From a virus, in the IMG/VR virus record IMGVR_UViG_3300033182_001189, positions 1-39,936 of that record: a stretch of DNA of 39,936 nucleotides. The stretch is one strand, 5' to 3'. The translations under genes were made by a program, and so were the position numbers. Within the stretch, counting starts at the first letter, position 1. Every line of letters starts with the position of its first letter. Below, piece by piece: positions 1-5,238 of the stretch. The notes below the pieces were generated by a model. It was not told the DNA's origin, did not search any database, and worked only from the letters and a program-made list of their open reading frames with translations.

Positions 1-97
1 AGATGATGAATATCATGCTGTAGGATCTATTGGGTTCACTGGTCCTGCATCTCAGGTTCTGGATCCCAATCATTTCTACATGACAATTTCCTCCTGA
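1..97 (+). CDS. 3' end of an unidentified protein (partial)
   Basis: An open frame enters from the left edge in frame 2 and stops at TGA 95-97, leaving 31 C-terminal residues that include GSIGFTGPASQVLDPNHFYM. The mix of Gly, aromatic and polar residues looks like real coding sequence, and the next gene starts shortly after. I do not recognise the family. The fragment is too short to assign a function. Confidence 0.55.
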   Translation, partial: DDEYHAVGSIGFTGPASQVLDPNHFYMTISS

Positions 98-134
98 AAT
101 GATTTCACTTCCCAATCCAATCAAGCACACCAAA

Positions 135-350
135 ATGTCTCTCAACACTCAACAACTCGCAAAACTCAAGTATGACTATTGCGAGCGGATCATTGATGGC
201 ATGGACATGGACACCCTAGTCCAGATGGCACATGATCTACTGATGGATGCCTATGCTGATTCAACCGAAGAGGACATGAAAGAAGAGATTCTGGATCTCT
301 ACGATGAAGAGTATCTGGAAGATCTCATGGAGAGTGTGACAGCTAGTTAA
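135..350 (+). CDS. Small acidic helical protein, function unknown
   Basis: A 71-aa protein starting MSLNTQQLAKLKYDYC, largely helical by composition, with a strongly acidic C-terminal half (EEDMKEEILDLYDEEYLEDL). An in-frame ATG at 99 would add 12 residues. I prefer 135 because the stretch before it (CAAGCACACCAAA) resembles the A/C-rich, Shine-Dalgarno-free leaders of the neighbouring small genes. It follows the upstream partial gene closely and ends just before the hairpin at 361. Proteins of this type are typical accessory genes of T4-like cyanophages. No catalytic motif or membrane segment is visible. Confidence 0.75.
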   Translation: MSLNTQQLAKLKYDYCERIIDGMDMDTLVQMAHDLLMDAYADSTEEDMKEEILDLYDEEYLEDLMESVTAS

Positions 351-360
351 GTGGCACAAC

Positions 361-379
361 GGAGGGGTTGCATCCCTCC
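361..379 (+). terminator. Hairpin terminator between small genes
   Basis: GGAGGG (361-366) pairs with CCCTCC (374-379) across the loop GTTGCAT, followed by CTTTTGT. This fits a short intrinsic terminator for the gene ending at 350. The loop also holds the -35 candidate TTGCAT of the next promoter, so the two signals are interleaved. Confidence 0.6.
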
Positions 380-423
380 CTTTTGTCTCTATACTGACTT
401 CAGTTCAACCAACCACCTGAACT
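368..423 (+). promoter_or_regulatory. Promoter and leader, CAGTTC cassette copy 1
   Basis: -35 TTGCAT (368-373), 16-nt spacer, -10 TATACT (390-395), then GACTT and the conserved CAGTTCAACC (401-410). A start 6-7 nt after the -10 would place transcription initiation at CAGTTC. The leader contains an inverted repeat, AGTTCA (402-407) with TGAACT (418-423), ending just before the ATG at 425. No Shine-Dalgarno sequence is present. Confidence 0.6.
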
Positions 424-424
424 C

Positions 425-748
425 ATGAGCATCGTCACTTTTCCTTCCATGTGGGGTGAGTACACTGTGACCCAGGCAACTCTCTGCCAGGAACCGTACA
501 TGTACTCCACCGCCAATCGTCGGTCTCAGAACTACATCTACTTTGAGACTGCATCCAATTCCGAAACGGTGCAGATCGTGACGAATTGCATCTATGAGGA
601 CACCGAGACTGGTGAGTGTACCACTCGCAGCAACTGGGGCACCCGTAAGTGTGTGCTGAAACCCCAGGCACGGGAGATCTGGAAGAAGTATCGTGCCAAT
701 GGTTACTCCCTGGATGTGAAGAAGATCAGCGGCAAGGAACTGGAGTGA
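425..748 (+). CDS. Unidentified 107-aa protein
   Basis: Starts MSIVTFPSMWGEYTVTQATL and looks beta-rich, with four cysteines (in LCQEP, NCIYED, GECTT and KCVLKP) and a basic helical tail (REIWKKYRANGYSLDVKK). The ATG follows directly on the conserved leader, which supports the start. It has its own promoter upstream and a hairpin after its stop, so it looks like a single-gene transcription unit. I recognise no family. No signal peptide or membrane segment is seen. Confidence 0.8.
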   Translation: MSIVTFPSMWGEYTVTQATLCQEPYMYSTANRRSQNYIYFETASNSETVQIVTNCIYEDTETGECTTRSNWGTRKCVLKPQAREIWKKYRANGYSLDVKKISGKELE

Positions 749-754
749 TGTGAC

Positions 755-787
755 AGTGGGGGGAGTGTCCACCATTCCCCCTACACT
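755..787 (+). terminator. GC-rich hairpin after the 107-aa gene
   Basis: GGGGGA (759-764) pairs with TCCCCC (776-781). Outer AGTG (755-758) can pair with CACT (784-787) with a small bulge. No U-tract follows, so this may be a processing or stability element rather than a full terminator. Confidence 0.45.
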
Positions 788-800
788 CCACAAAATCGTC

Positions 801-818
801 TATTGTACCTAAGTGTTC
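801..818 (+). promoter_or_regulatory. Possible weak promoter
   Basis: TATTGT (801-806) could be a -10 box, with GTGTTC (813-818) 6 nt later resembling a degenerate form of the CAGTTC element. No clear -35 is seen. It is placed correctly for the gene chain starting at 830. Confidence 0.3.
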
Positions 819-829
819 GGGATTCAATC

Positions 830-1024
830 ATGATCATCACCACTTTTGAGCAAGCACTCCTCGCATCTGACTACATCTATGATCCTCAAGTGGGATCGTA
901 CATGAAAGAAGATTCAAACGGTGATCTTCACACCTACATGAATGTTGAAGGTGCTGATTGGATCTACGAAAAGTATGACATCAATGATGTTGAACTTGTC
1001 TCCAAACCTTTCACTCTGGACTGA
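830..1024 (+). CDS. Unidentified 64-aa protein, first of a coupled chain
   Basis: Starts MIITTFEQALLASDYIYDPQ and is rich in acidic and aromatic residues. An upstream in-frame codon at 803 would overlap the promoter candidate, so ATG 830 is preferred. Its TGA (1022-1024) overlaps the ATG of the next gene by one base, suggesting translational coupling through the chain 830-1492. Function unknown. Composition resembles small acidic phage proteins. Confidence 0.7.
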   Translation: MIITTFEQALLASDYIYDPQVGSYMKEDSNGDLHTYMNVEGADWIYEKYDINDVELVSKPFTLD

Positions 1025-1140
1025 TGAAAAGCATCGGGATCATCTACCTCATTTCCTTCGTGCTATTTGCACCAGTTCGTTATCATACGGGTGAAGCATT
1101 TCACACGGTTGGTGACTTCATTCAAAACACTGCAAAATGA
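1024..1140 (+). CDS. Tiny single-pass membrane protein (38 aa)
   Basis: Reads MKSIGIIYLISFVLFAPV and then a polar tail. Residues 4-17 form a hydrophobic segment after a single Lys, consistent with an N-terminal membrane anchor or a very short signal-like peptide. It starts in a TGATG overlap with the gene before and ends in an ATGA overlap with the gene after, which is the main reason to believe it is translated. Role unknown. Membrane targeting is inferred from hydrophobicity only. Confidence 0.6.
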   Translation: MKSIGIIYLISFVLFAPVRYHTGEAFHTVGDFIQNTAK

Positions 1141-1337
1141 TTATGGAATCTGAACTTTATGAGCACAACATCAAATTGATGTCCGAGCATTTGCTAGGGA
1201 AACTGTTTGATCATGTTGAAAACCATAACATTCAATCTGCCGATGCAATCTATGAAGAATGGGTTGTAGATGGTAAAGATCCAGAAGAGGAAGATTACGT
1301 TTTTCTCTTTATTCAAAATCTTAATCTTGCATCGTGA
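1137..1337 (+). CDS. Unidentified 66-aa protein
   Basis: Starts MIMESELYEHNIKLMSEHLL. It is acidic and probably helical, with an EEEDYVFLFIQNL segment near the end. The ATG lies in an ATGA overlap with the 38-aa gene, and the TGA overlaps the next ATG by one base. Synthesis is probably coupled to its neighbours. ATG 1143 is an alternative start. No recognised family. Confidence 0.7.
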   Translation: MIMESELYEHNIKLMSEHLLGKLFDHVENHNIQSADAIYEEWVVDGKDPEEEDYVFLFIQNLNLAS

Positions 1338-1492
1338 TGTCTTACACCTACACCGAGAATCAACAAATTGAAGAGATTTCTGGATGTTGGGAGGACTATC
1401 TGACTCCTGAGGAACATCTGGATGCACTGGATGCAAAACTTTATGAACAGTCCCAAGGATACCGAACCTGGCGAACTGTGAACAATTATTAA
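1337..1492 (+). CDS. Unidentified 51-aa protein
   Basis: Starts MSYTYTENQQIEEISGCWED and ends GYRTWRTVNNY. ATG 1337 overlaps the preceding TGA (TGATG). It is the last member of the four-gene overlapping chain and is followed by a short hairpin. The Trp and Tyr content and the tight overlap argue for a real gene. Function unknown. Confidence 0.65.
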   Translation: MSYTYTENQQIEEISGCWEDYLTPEEHLDALDAKLYEQSQGYRTWRTVNNY

Positions 1493-1508
1493 CGGTCTGG
1501 TCACAGTT

Positions 1509-1539
1509 CCGCTCTTCGGGCGGTAGGATACGTTCAACC
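1509..1539 (+). promoter_or_regulatory. Small hairpin and possible promoter
   Basis: CCGC (1509-1512) pairs with GCGG (1520-1523) around a TCTTCGG loop, and may end the preceding chain. TAGGAT (1524-1529) could be a -10 box. GTTCAACC (1532-1539) matches part of the conserved leader element, but here it is only 2 nt from the hexamer, so the match to the cassette is imperfect. Confidence 0.35.
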
Positions 1540-1552
1540 GCAAGGCACTCCC

Positions 1553-1741
1553 ATGATTCTCTCAATGGCATCTGATCTCAAGACCCGTCGCATCGTATGG
1601 GCAGGTCGCATGACTGACGATGCACCTCAGACTTGTGGCATTGACCTCCCTCTGACTATTGAGTCCGAGTGGTTGGCGGGTGCCTATACTGGGAAGTATG
1701 CTCACGAAGCGACTCATGCTCGTGACCTCTGCTGCTTCTGA
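1553..1741 (+). CDS. Unidentified 62-aa protein
   Basis: Starts MILSMASDLKTRRIVWAGRM and ends THARDLCCF. A second in-frame ATG at 1565 (MASDL) is an equally reasonable start. No Shine-Dalgarno sequence is seen for either. Codon use favours C-ending codons as in its neighbours. I recognise no domain. The C-terminal Cys pair is the only notable residue feature. Confidence 0.55.
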   Translation: MILSMASDLKTRRIVWAGRMTDDAPQTCGIDLPLTIESEWLAGAYTGKYAHEATHARDLCCF

Positions 1742-1748
1742 TCTGTGC

Positions 1749-1782
1749 TACACTTCTCTCAGTTCAACCAACCACCTGAACT
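1749..1782 (+). promoter_or_regulatory. Promoter and leader, CAGTTC cassette copy 2
   Basis: -10 candidate TACACT (1749-1754), 5 nt, then CAGTTCAACC (1760-1769). The same inverted repeat as copy 1 is present (AGTTCA 1761-1766, TGAACT 1777-1782). Positions 1759-1787 are identical to 400-428 (29 nt). No convincing -35 is visible. Confidence 0.55.
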
Positions 1783-1783
1783 C

Positions 1784-1966
1784 ATGAACACCTTCACCGT
1801 CACCCTGACCGAGGACCAGATTGAGACGATCCTCGCTGCAATGTCTGAATACATTCTGCACGACGATCCTGAGATTGATCCTGAGGACTTGATCGGCGGC
1901 ACTCCTGTTGCCGAACGTGTGGAAGCGATTGAAGACCTTCTGCTCGCCGCCACTCAGGAGAACTGA
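1784..1966 (+). CDS. Small VTLTE-type protein (60 aa)
   Basis: Starts MNTFTVTLTEDQIETILAAM, then an acidic helical part. The N-terminal pattern (a strand ending in T-L-T-E followed by an amphipathic helix) recurs in the products of 2931 and 3194, suggesting a small paralogous family. The ATG follows directly on the conserved leader, so an in-frame GTG at 1745 is rejected because it lies before the -10 box. Function unknown. Confidence 0.75.
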   Translation: MNTFTVTLTEDQIETILAAMSEYILHDDPEIDPEDLIGGTPVAERVEAIEDLLLAATQEN

Positions 1967-1968
1967 TC

Positions 1969-2130
1969 ATGCAAAGCAACCACCTCACGGACTACATTCG
2001 TTCTAAGGGTCGGGACATTCCGACCACTCCCGCTCCCAAGCGTACTTTTCCCTGCACTATTGGACTTCGTACCTTCCAGACTGAGGAAGAGTATCAGGAG
2101 GCACTGCACGACTTCCTGAACGGTATGTGA
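1969..2130 (+). CDS. Unidentified 53-aa protein
   Basis: Starts MQSNHLTDYIRSKGRDIPTT, basic and Pro-rich at first, with an acidic helical end (QTEEEYQEALHDFLNGM). ATG lies 2 nt after the previous stop, so it is probably co-transcribed with the 60-aa gene. The stop is followed by the hairpin at 2145. Function unknown. Not recognised. Confidence 0.65.
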   Translation: MQSNHLTDYIRSKGRDIPTTPAPKRTFPCTIGLRTFQTEEEYQEALHDFLNGM

Positions 2131-2144
2131 CAGTTCGAGGGCTG

Positions 2145-2176
2145 GCCCCTGGTGTCCGTGTTTGGTCGCCAGGGGT
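2145..2176 (+). terminator. Hairpin after the 1784-2130 pair
   Basis: CCCCTGG (2146-2152) pairs with CCAGGGG (2169-2175) across a 16-nt loop, extendable by a G-T pair. It is followed by TCTCTATATT, which overlaps the next -10 box. Likely ends the two-gene unit. Confidence 0.55.
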
Positions 2177-2179
2177 CTC

Positions 2180-2200
2180 TATATTGACTGAAGTTCCAAC
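2180..2200 (+). promoter_or_regulatory. Promoter, CAGTTC cassette copy 3 (variant)
   Basis: -10 TATATT (2180-2185), then GACTG and AAGTTCCAAC (2191-2200). The hexamer-to-element spacing is again 5 nt, with A for C at the first position. The ATG at 2213 follows without a Shine-Dalgarno sequence. Confidence 0.5.
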
Positions 2201-2212
2201 CACTAACGAACA

Positions 2213-2557
2213 ATGTTCAGCACCACTCTCCAGCAGCAACAAGCACAAGAGACCATTGAGGCGAATGTACTCAAGTGGAGTCTGATGTTGTGTGATGCAC
2301 TCACTCACAATGGACCTTCTGATCGTTATTTCTACACTCTAGAATCAGGTCGGAAGTATCATAAAGTCTTCATGCATATTGGTGAACGTCGTGATTCTAT
2401 TCATGCCTTCATTGATAAGAATACTGGTGAAGTGTATAAACCTGCATCAATCAAGGCACCTGCGAAAGGTGTACGTTATGATCTGCGACTGATTGAGCAA
2501 AGAGAATGGTTGCTTGAGAACGCAGACTGGGCAGGAAGTTACCTGTATGCACGGTAA
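2213..2557 (+). CDS. Conserved-looking phage protein, 114 aa, unknown function
   Basis: Starts MFSTTLQQQQAQETIEANVL. An N-terminal helix is followed by a probable beta core (FYTLESGRKYHKVFMHIG, then AFIDKNTGEVYKPASIKAPA) and a helical end rich in Trp. The pattern resembles proteins I associate with cyanophage genomes, but I cannot give a function. The start follows cassette copy 3. It is longer than most neighbours and looks like an intact globular domain. Confidence 0.8.
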   Translation: MFSTTLQQQQAQETIEANVLKWSLMLCDALTHNGPSDRYFYTLESGRKYHKVFMHIGERRDSIHAFIDKNTGEVYKPASIKAPAKGVRYDLRLIEQREWLLENADWAGSYLYAR

Positions 2558-2580
2558 GGACAATCAGTAGACTGTCCACT

Positions 2581-2634
2581 GGGGGGATTGCCAAAGTCCC
2601 CCCACCATGCTTATTATGACTTCAGTTCAAACCA
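2581..2634 (+). promoter_or_regulatory. Hairpin, promoter and leader, cassette copy 4 (54-bp repeat unit)
   Basis: GGGGGGA (2581-2587) pairs with TCCCCCC (2597-2603). -35 TTGCCA (2588-2593) lies in the loop. After an 18-nt spacer comes -10 TATTAT (2612-2617), then GACTT and CAGTTC (2623-2628). The whole 54 bp is identical to 3133-3186. If the hairpin forms in the upstream transcript it may end it, while the same DNA starts the next transcript. Confidence 0.65.
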
Positions 2635-2639
2635 AGGAC

Positions 2640-2861
2640 ATGGACCTCTGCTCAACCACCTGGCACAACGGCACCAAGATTCCCCAACTGACTTCCATTC
2701 GGCAACTGAAGGAAATGCTCCGCAACTACGATGGCATGTTCCTGAAGGTGGACGGAGCGTATGTGGTGGACGTGAACCTGGAGGAGATGTGGTTTGACTC
2801 TCGCCAGGAACTGCTCCGCAACATGTCCTGGTACTGCTTCAACTGGGGAATGGAGTTCTGA
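2640..2861 (+). CDS. Unidentified 73-aa protein
   Basis: Starts MDLCSTTWHNGTKIPQLTSI. It appears to be a compact alpha/beta protein ending in an aromatic stretch (SWYCFNWGMEF). In-frame ATGs at 2607 and 2616 fall in or just after the promoter, so the ATG at 2640, directly after the leader, is chosen. Preceded by cassette copy 4, followed by the hairpin at 2875. Function unknown. Confidence 0.7.
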   Translation: MDLCSTTWHNGTKIPQLTSIRQLKEMLRNYDGMFLKVDGAYVVDVNLEEMWFDSRQELLRNMSWYCFNWGMEF

Positions 2862-2874
2862 AGAAATGTGACAC

Positions 2875-2920
2875 GGGCGCACCATGCGCCCTACCGACCC
2901 TTTATAGTGACATCAGTTCA
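2875..2920 (+). promoter_or_regulatory. Hairpin and promoter, cassette copy 5
   Basis: GGGCGC (2875-2880) pairs with GCGCCC (2886-2891) around ACCAT. -10 TATAGT (2903-2908) is followed by GACAT and CAGTTCA (2914-2920), again with 5-nt spacing. No convincing -35 is seen at the usual distance. Confidence 0.55.
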
Positions 2921-2930
2921 AACGACACCG

Positions 2931-3119
2931 ATGACCATGACCCTGAACCTCACCGCTGAGCAGTTCGCCATCCTACAGACCCTGGTGAATGAAGGAATGG
3001 AGACCGTACTTGCTCCCTATGACGACATCGAAACCACCCCTACCCAGGATGCTAAGATCGCTGAGATCCTGGACGCTGTAACTTTCTTTAACAGTCACGC
3101 CATCACCTATTCCACCTGA
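2931..3119 (+). CDS. Small VTLTE-type protein (62 aa)
   Basis: Starts MTMTLNLTAEQFAILQTLVN. The strand-then-helix start aligns by eye with the products of 1784 (FTVTLTEDQIETIL) and 3194 (CTVTLTEAQWSTIR). ATG 2931 is the first after the leader. An in-frame ATG at 2868 would read through the promoter and hairpin. It has its own promoter and is followed by the next cassette. Function unknown. Confidence 0.7.
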   Translation: MTMTLNLTAEQFAILQTLVNEGMETVLAPYDDIETTPTQDAKIAEILDAVTFFNSHAITYST

Positions 3120-3132
3120 GGCACTGGCACAC

Positions 3133-3186
3133 GGGGGGATTGCCAAAGTCCCCCCACCATGCTTATTATGACTTCAGTTCAAACCA
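3133..3186 (+). promoter_or_regulatory. Hairpin, promoter and leader, cassette copy 6 (54-bp repeat unit)
   Basis: Identical over 54 bp to 2581-2634. Hairpin arms at 3133-3139 and 3149-3155, -35 TTGCCA (3140-3145) in the loop, -10 TATTAT (3164-3169), CAGTTC from 3175. The flanking sequences differ, so the repeat covers just the regulatory unit and not the genes. Confidence 0.65.
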
Positions 3187-3193
3187 CCACACC

Positions 3194-3382
3194 ATGACCC
3201 GCACTCACGTTCTCCCCCTGGACCTCTGCACCGTGACCCTGACCGAGGCACAGTGGAGCACCATCCGCACTGCTTTGCTTACTCTTGCTTGCGACTGCCG
3301 CATCGCTGGTAAGAGCACTGATGCAGACTATTATCTGAACTCCTACAACACCCTGAAGGCAGCGATGGGCATGGACTCCTGA
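3194..3382 (+). CDS. Small VTLTE-type protein (62 aa)
   Basis: Starts MTRTHVLPLDLCTVTLTEAQ, followed by an amphipathic helix and a Tyr-rich part (ADYYLNSYNTLKAAMG). It shares the T-L-T-E-x-Q pattern with the product of 1784. An in-frame ATG at 3140 lies inside the promoter, so ATG 3194 after the leader is chosen. Function unknown. Likely a paralogue of the genes at 1784 and 2931. Confidence 0.7.
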   Translation: MTRTHVLPLDLCTVTLTEAQWSTIRTALLTLACDCRIAGKSTDADYYLNSYNTLKAAMGMDS

Positions 3383-3418
3383 CCTGCTACAGTACCCAAG
3401 AACAACACCACCAGACCG

Positions 3419-3721
3419 ATGTTCCTCCCATTCTCCGAGACCTGGATCGCTACACAGTTTAGACTCAAAGAAACGTTCTACTTCAACGATGGCACCTCAG
3501 AGTCAACGTACAGAACAGTCACCCGATTGATCTCCAAACCATCACATGTCAACATCCAAGGAAGAACACTTACTGAATGGCAAGAACACAATCCTAACAT
3601 CACAAAGATCACTCACACTTACACACCAATAGTAACTGAAGAGACTAACATTGAACACTTCAAGTTAGCAAACATCATTCACTCTAACGCAGGACAACTC
3701 TTTCTCTCCCAACTGTCATGA
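3419..3721 (+). CDS. Unidentified 100-aa protein
   Basis: Starts MFLPFSETWIATQFRLKETF, with a probable beta-rich N-terminal half and a helical C-terminus. A possible -10 TACAGT lies about 25 nt upstream without the CAGTTC element. The TGA (3719-3721) overlaps the next ATG (ATGA), so the two genes are probably coupled. No recognised domain. Confidence 0.7.
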   Translation: MFLPFSETWIATQFRLKETFYFNDGTSESTYRTVTRLISKPSHVNIQGRTLTEWQEHNPNITKITHTYTPIVTEETNIEHFKLANIIHSNAGQLFLSQLS

Positions 3722-3918
3722 ACCCCTCAATCATTGTCATTCCCAAGTCCAACAAAGCAAAGAACCGACTCGCTAATCTAATGAACAGTGACCCAATCGT
3801 AAGAGTAGAACAAGAAACACAGACACAGTTCTTCGTTGCTTCGTCGAATCAAATGAACTTTTTCTGGATTGATAAGAATAATGATAAAGATTGGAGTTTT
3901 ATGCCTATGGAGTGCTAA
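3718..3918 (+). CDS. Unidentified 66-aa protein
   Basis: Starts MNPSIIVIPKSNKAKNRLAN, followed by a probable strand-rich part with several aromatics (FFVASSNQMNFFWIDKNN). The start overlaps the previous stop. It is the last gene before a long AT-rich non-coding stretch, where base composition changes sharply. Function unknown. Confidence 0.65.
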   Translation: MNPSIIVIPKSNKAKNRLANLMNSDPIVRVEQETQTQFFVASSNQMNFFWIDKNNDKDWSFMPMEC

Positions 3919-4105
3919 TGAATTACTTCGTCCATTTTATACTCAAAAGTAGTTAAAATGAGGTAAAAAGGTATTAAAAACGTTATTAAATGTGTTTGTA
4001 AATGTATTCGTGTGTTTTATGTTACTGATCATTATTAGTATCATTGTGGATGTATGATATGAATTCGTATCAAATAATGTACTTATTCGTCCTTATAATT
4101 CCTTA
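3919..4105. other. AT-rich stretch without a gene
   Basis: Only short frames occur here, the longest from the overlapping ATG at 3918 being 12 codons. I see no promoter or hairpin I would defend. It leads into the tandem repeat array. Confidence 0.5.
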
Positions 4106-4259
4106 GAAATAGTGCTAGAAATCTTATGAAATAGTGCTAGAAATATTATGAAATAGTGCTAGAAATATTATGAAATAGTGCTAGAAATATTATGAAATAG
4201 TGCTAGAAATATTATGAAATAGTGCTAGAAATATTATGAAATAGTGCTAGAAATATTAT
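4106..4259. repeat. Seven tandem 22-bp repeats
   Basis: Seven head-to-tail units of GAAATAGTGCTAGAAATATTAT start at 4106, 4128, 4150, 4172, 4194, 4216 and 4238. All are identical except one base in the first (C for A, giving ATCTTAT). The period is not a multiple of three and there is no open frame through it. An eighth unit begins but diverges after GAAAT at 4260-4264. Iteron-like binding sites, an origin element or a recombination-prone satellite are all possible. Confidence 0.9.
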
Positions 4260-4320
4260 GAAATGCTTCGGGGTCTTGTGGTCTTAGCGTGCGCTCTACC
4301 GATTGTCAACATAAAACTCC

Positions 4321-4346
4321 CAAATCCTCACAAATCCTCACAAATC
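4321..4346. repeat. Short 10-bp tandem repeat
   Basis: CAAATCCTCA occurs at 4321-4330 and 4331-4340, followed by a partial CAAATC to 4346. The stretch from here to about 4560 is very AT-rich with no gene. Confidence 0.6.
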
Positions 4347-4560
4347 TTAAAATACCTTTTTTGCTTTTTTATAATTTTTCAATTTATTACAATATCATAA
4401 AACCACAGAAATACTCCGAGATTTTATGATAGAATGGCACAGTACAGTTAGATATACATACACTCCTAATTTACACTGTACAATAACTCAGAGAACTTGT
4501 AAATATAATTTAATGGTTTGAAATAATTATATTTTGTCCTTTTTGATTCTTTATATTTTA

Positions 4561-4645
4561 TTATTTTATGGCAGGGGCGGTGGCGACCGTTTGCGTCAAC
4601 AGTGCTACCTCGCACCTCTCTCTTGATTGTCCCCATAGTCTACAG
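4561..4645. repeat. Dispersed 80-bp intergenic element, copy 1
   Basis: Begins TTATTTTATGGCAGGGG and ends TCTACAG. It shares with 5037-5119 the blocks ATGGCAGGGG, GACCGTTTGCGTCAACAG and CTCTCTTGATTGT. The spacing is conserved except for a 2-nt difference. Self-complementary pieces suggest a structured RNA or DNA element. Both copies follow T/A-rich tracts and precede small transcription units. Confidence 0.75.
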
Positions 4646-4727
4646 GCACCACCGACCCACAAGACCGCCACAGTAGACAGTCTGAGCAGTGGCACAAGAC
4701 CCCGTAGACGGATCCGATCGGTACCTG

Positions 4728-4745
4728 TATTGTGATCTCAGTTCA
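4728..4745 (+). promoter_or_regulatory. Promoter, CAGTTC cassette copy 7
   Basis: -10 TATTGT (4728-4733), GATCT, then CAGTTCA (4739-4745). The 5-nt spacing is the same as in copies 1-6, although this copy stands more than 1 kb away from the others. TAGACG (4705-4710) is at the right distance for a poor -35. Confidence 0.5.
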
Positions 4746-4756
4746 CAACCACTGAA

Positions 4757-4942
4757 ATGAACTTTCAATTCTCCGCCGATTCCGTCAACACTGTACGAGA
4801 ATTCTTCACTAATGAGGAGTGGGACATTATCGATCACGCTCTTTCAGAGTTCCAAGATCATTGCGGTGAGGATGAAGAACAAGACCGCAATTTCGATTCG
4901 GTCAATGCTAAACTGTCTGCAATGTTTAAGATGACTAAGTAA
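4757..4942 (+). CDS. Unidentified acidic 61-aa protein
   Basis: Starts MNFQFSADSVNTVREFFTNE. A short strand is followed by helices, acidic in the middle (HCGEDEEQDRNFD). Its layout (strand, then a helix entered by NEEWDIIDHAL) is reminiscent of the small VTLTE-type proteins, but the resemblance is weak. The start follows cassette copy 7, and a strong terminator follows the stop, so it is a single-gene unit. Function unknown. Confidence 0.75.
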   Translation: MNFQFSADSVNTVREFFTNEEWDIIDHALSEFQDHCGEDEEQDRNFDSVNAKLSAMFKMTK

Positions 4943-4953
4943 CACAAATTCAT

Positions 4954-4986
4954 AGAGAGTTAGTATATCTAACTCTCTTTTTTCTT
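4954..4986 (+). terminator. Intrinsic terminator
   Basis: AGAGAGTTAG (4954-4963) pairs perfectly with CTAACTCTCT (4969-4978) across TATAT, then a run of T. This is the clearest rho-independent terminator in the window. It ends the gene at 4757. Confidence 0.9.
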
Positions 4987-5036
4987 TTTTATATTTTATT
5001 ATTTTATTATTTTATATTTTATTATTTTATATCTTA

Positions 5037-5119
5037 TTATTTTATGGCAGGGGAGGTGACGACCGTTTGCGTCAACAGGGCGACCTGACCCCTCTCTTGA
5101 TTGTCTCCATATCCTACAG
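5037..5119. repeat. Dispersed 80-bp intergenic element, copy 2
   Basis: Second copy of the element at 4561-4645, preceded by repeated TTTTATTAT-type tracts (4989-5043). In this copy AGGGG-AGGT near the left end can pair with ACCT-GA-CCCCT to the right, enclosing the conserved TTTGCGTCAACAG. That pairing is less complete in copy 1. Confidence 0.75.
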
Positions 5120-5238
5120 CATAAGGCAGCAGAGCACAAGGTAGAACGGTAGCAAGCGATACCAAAAACAGAATCCGATTGATCAGCAGACCTTATGGGA
5201 TGAGTTTGGGAAACGGTATCGCTCGCTACCGTTTGGAC

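Noticed and set aside
389-793. Long - strand frames opposite the small genes (also at 5272-5595, 6970-7380, 15675-16040, 19011-19403 and 27111-27641).
   Set aside because: All overlap convincing + strand genes, have no ribosome site or family resemblance, and read as antisense shadows.
2588-2797. 69-codon frame starting in the promoter hairpin.
   Set aside because: Overlaps the better supported 73-aa gene in another frame and begins upstream of the -10 box.
4106-4259. CRISPR array.
   Set aside because: Units are head-to-tail 22-bp repeats with no spacers between them and no cas genes nearby.
4281-4306. tRNA-like sequence on the - strand (ATCGGTAGAGCGC resembles a D-loop and stem).
   Set aside because: The 5' half of the D-stem does not pair, no anticodon stem forms after it, and no acceptor or T-arm follows. 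At most a remnant.
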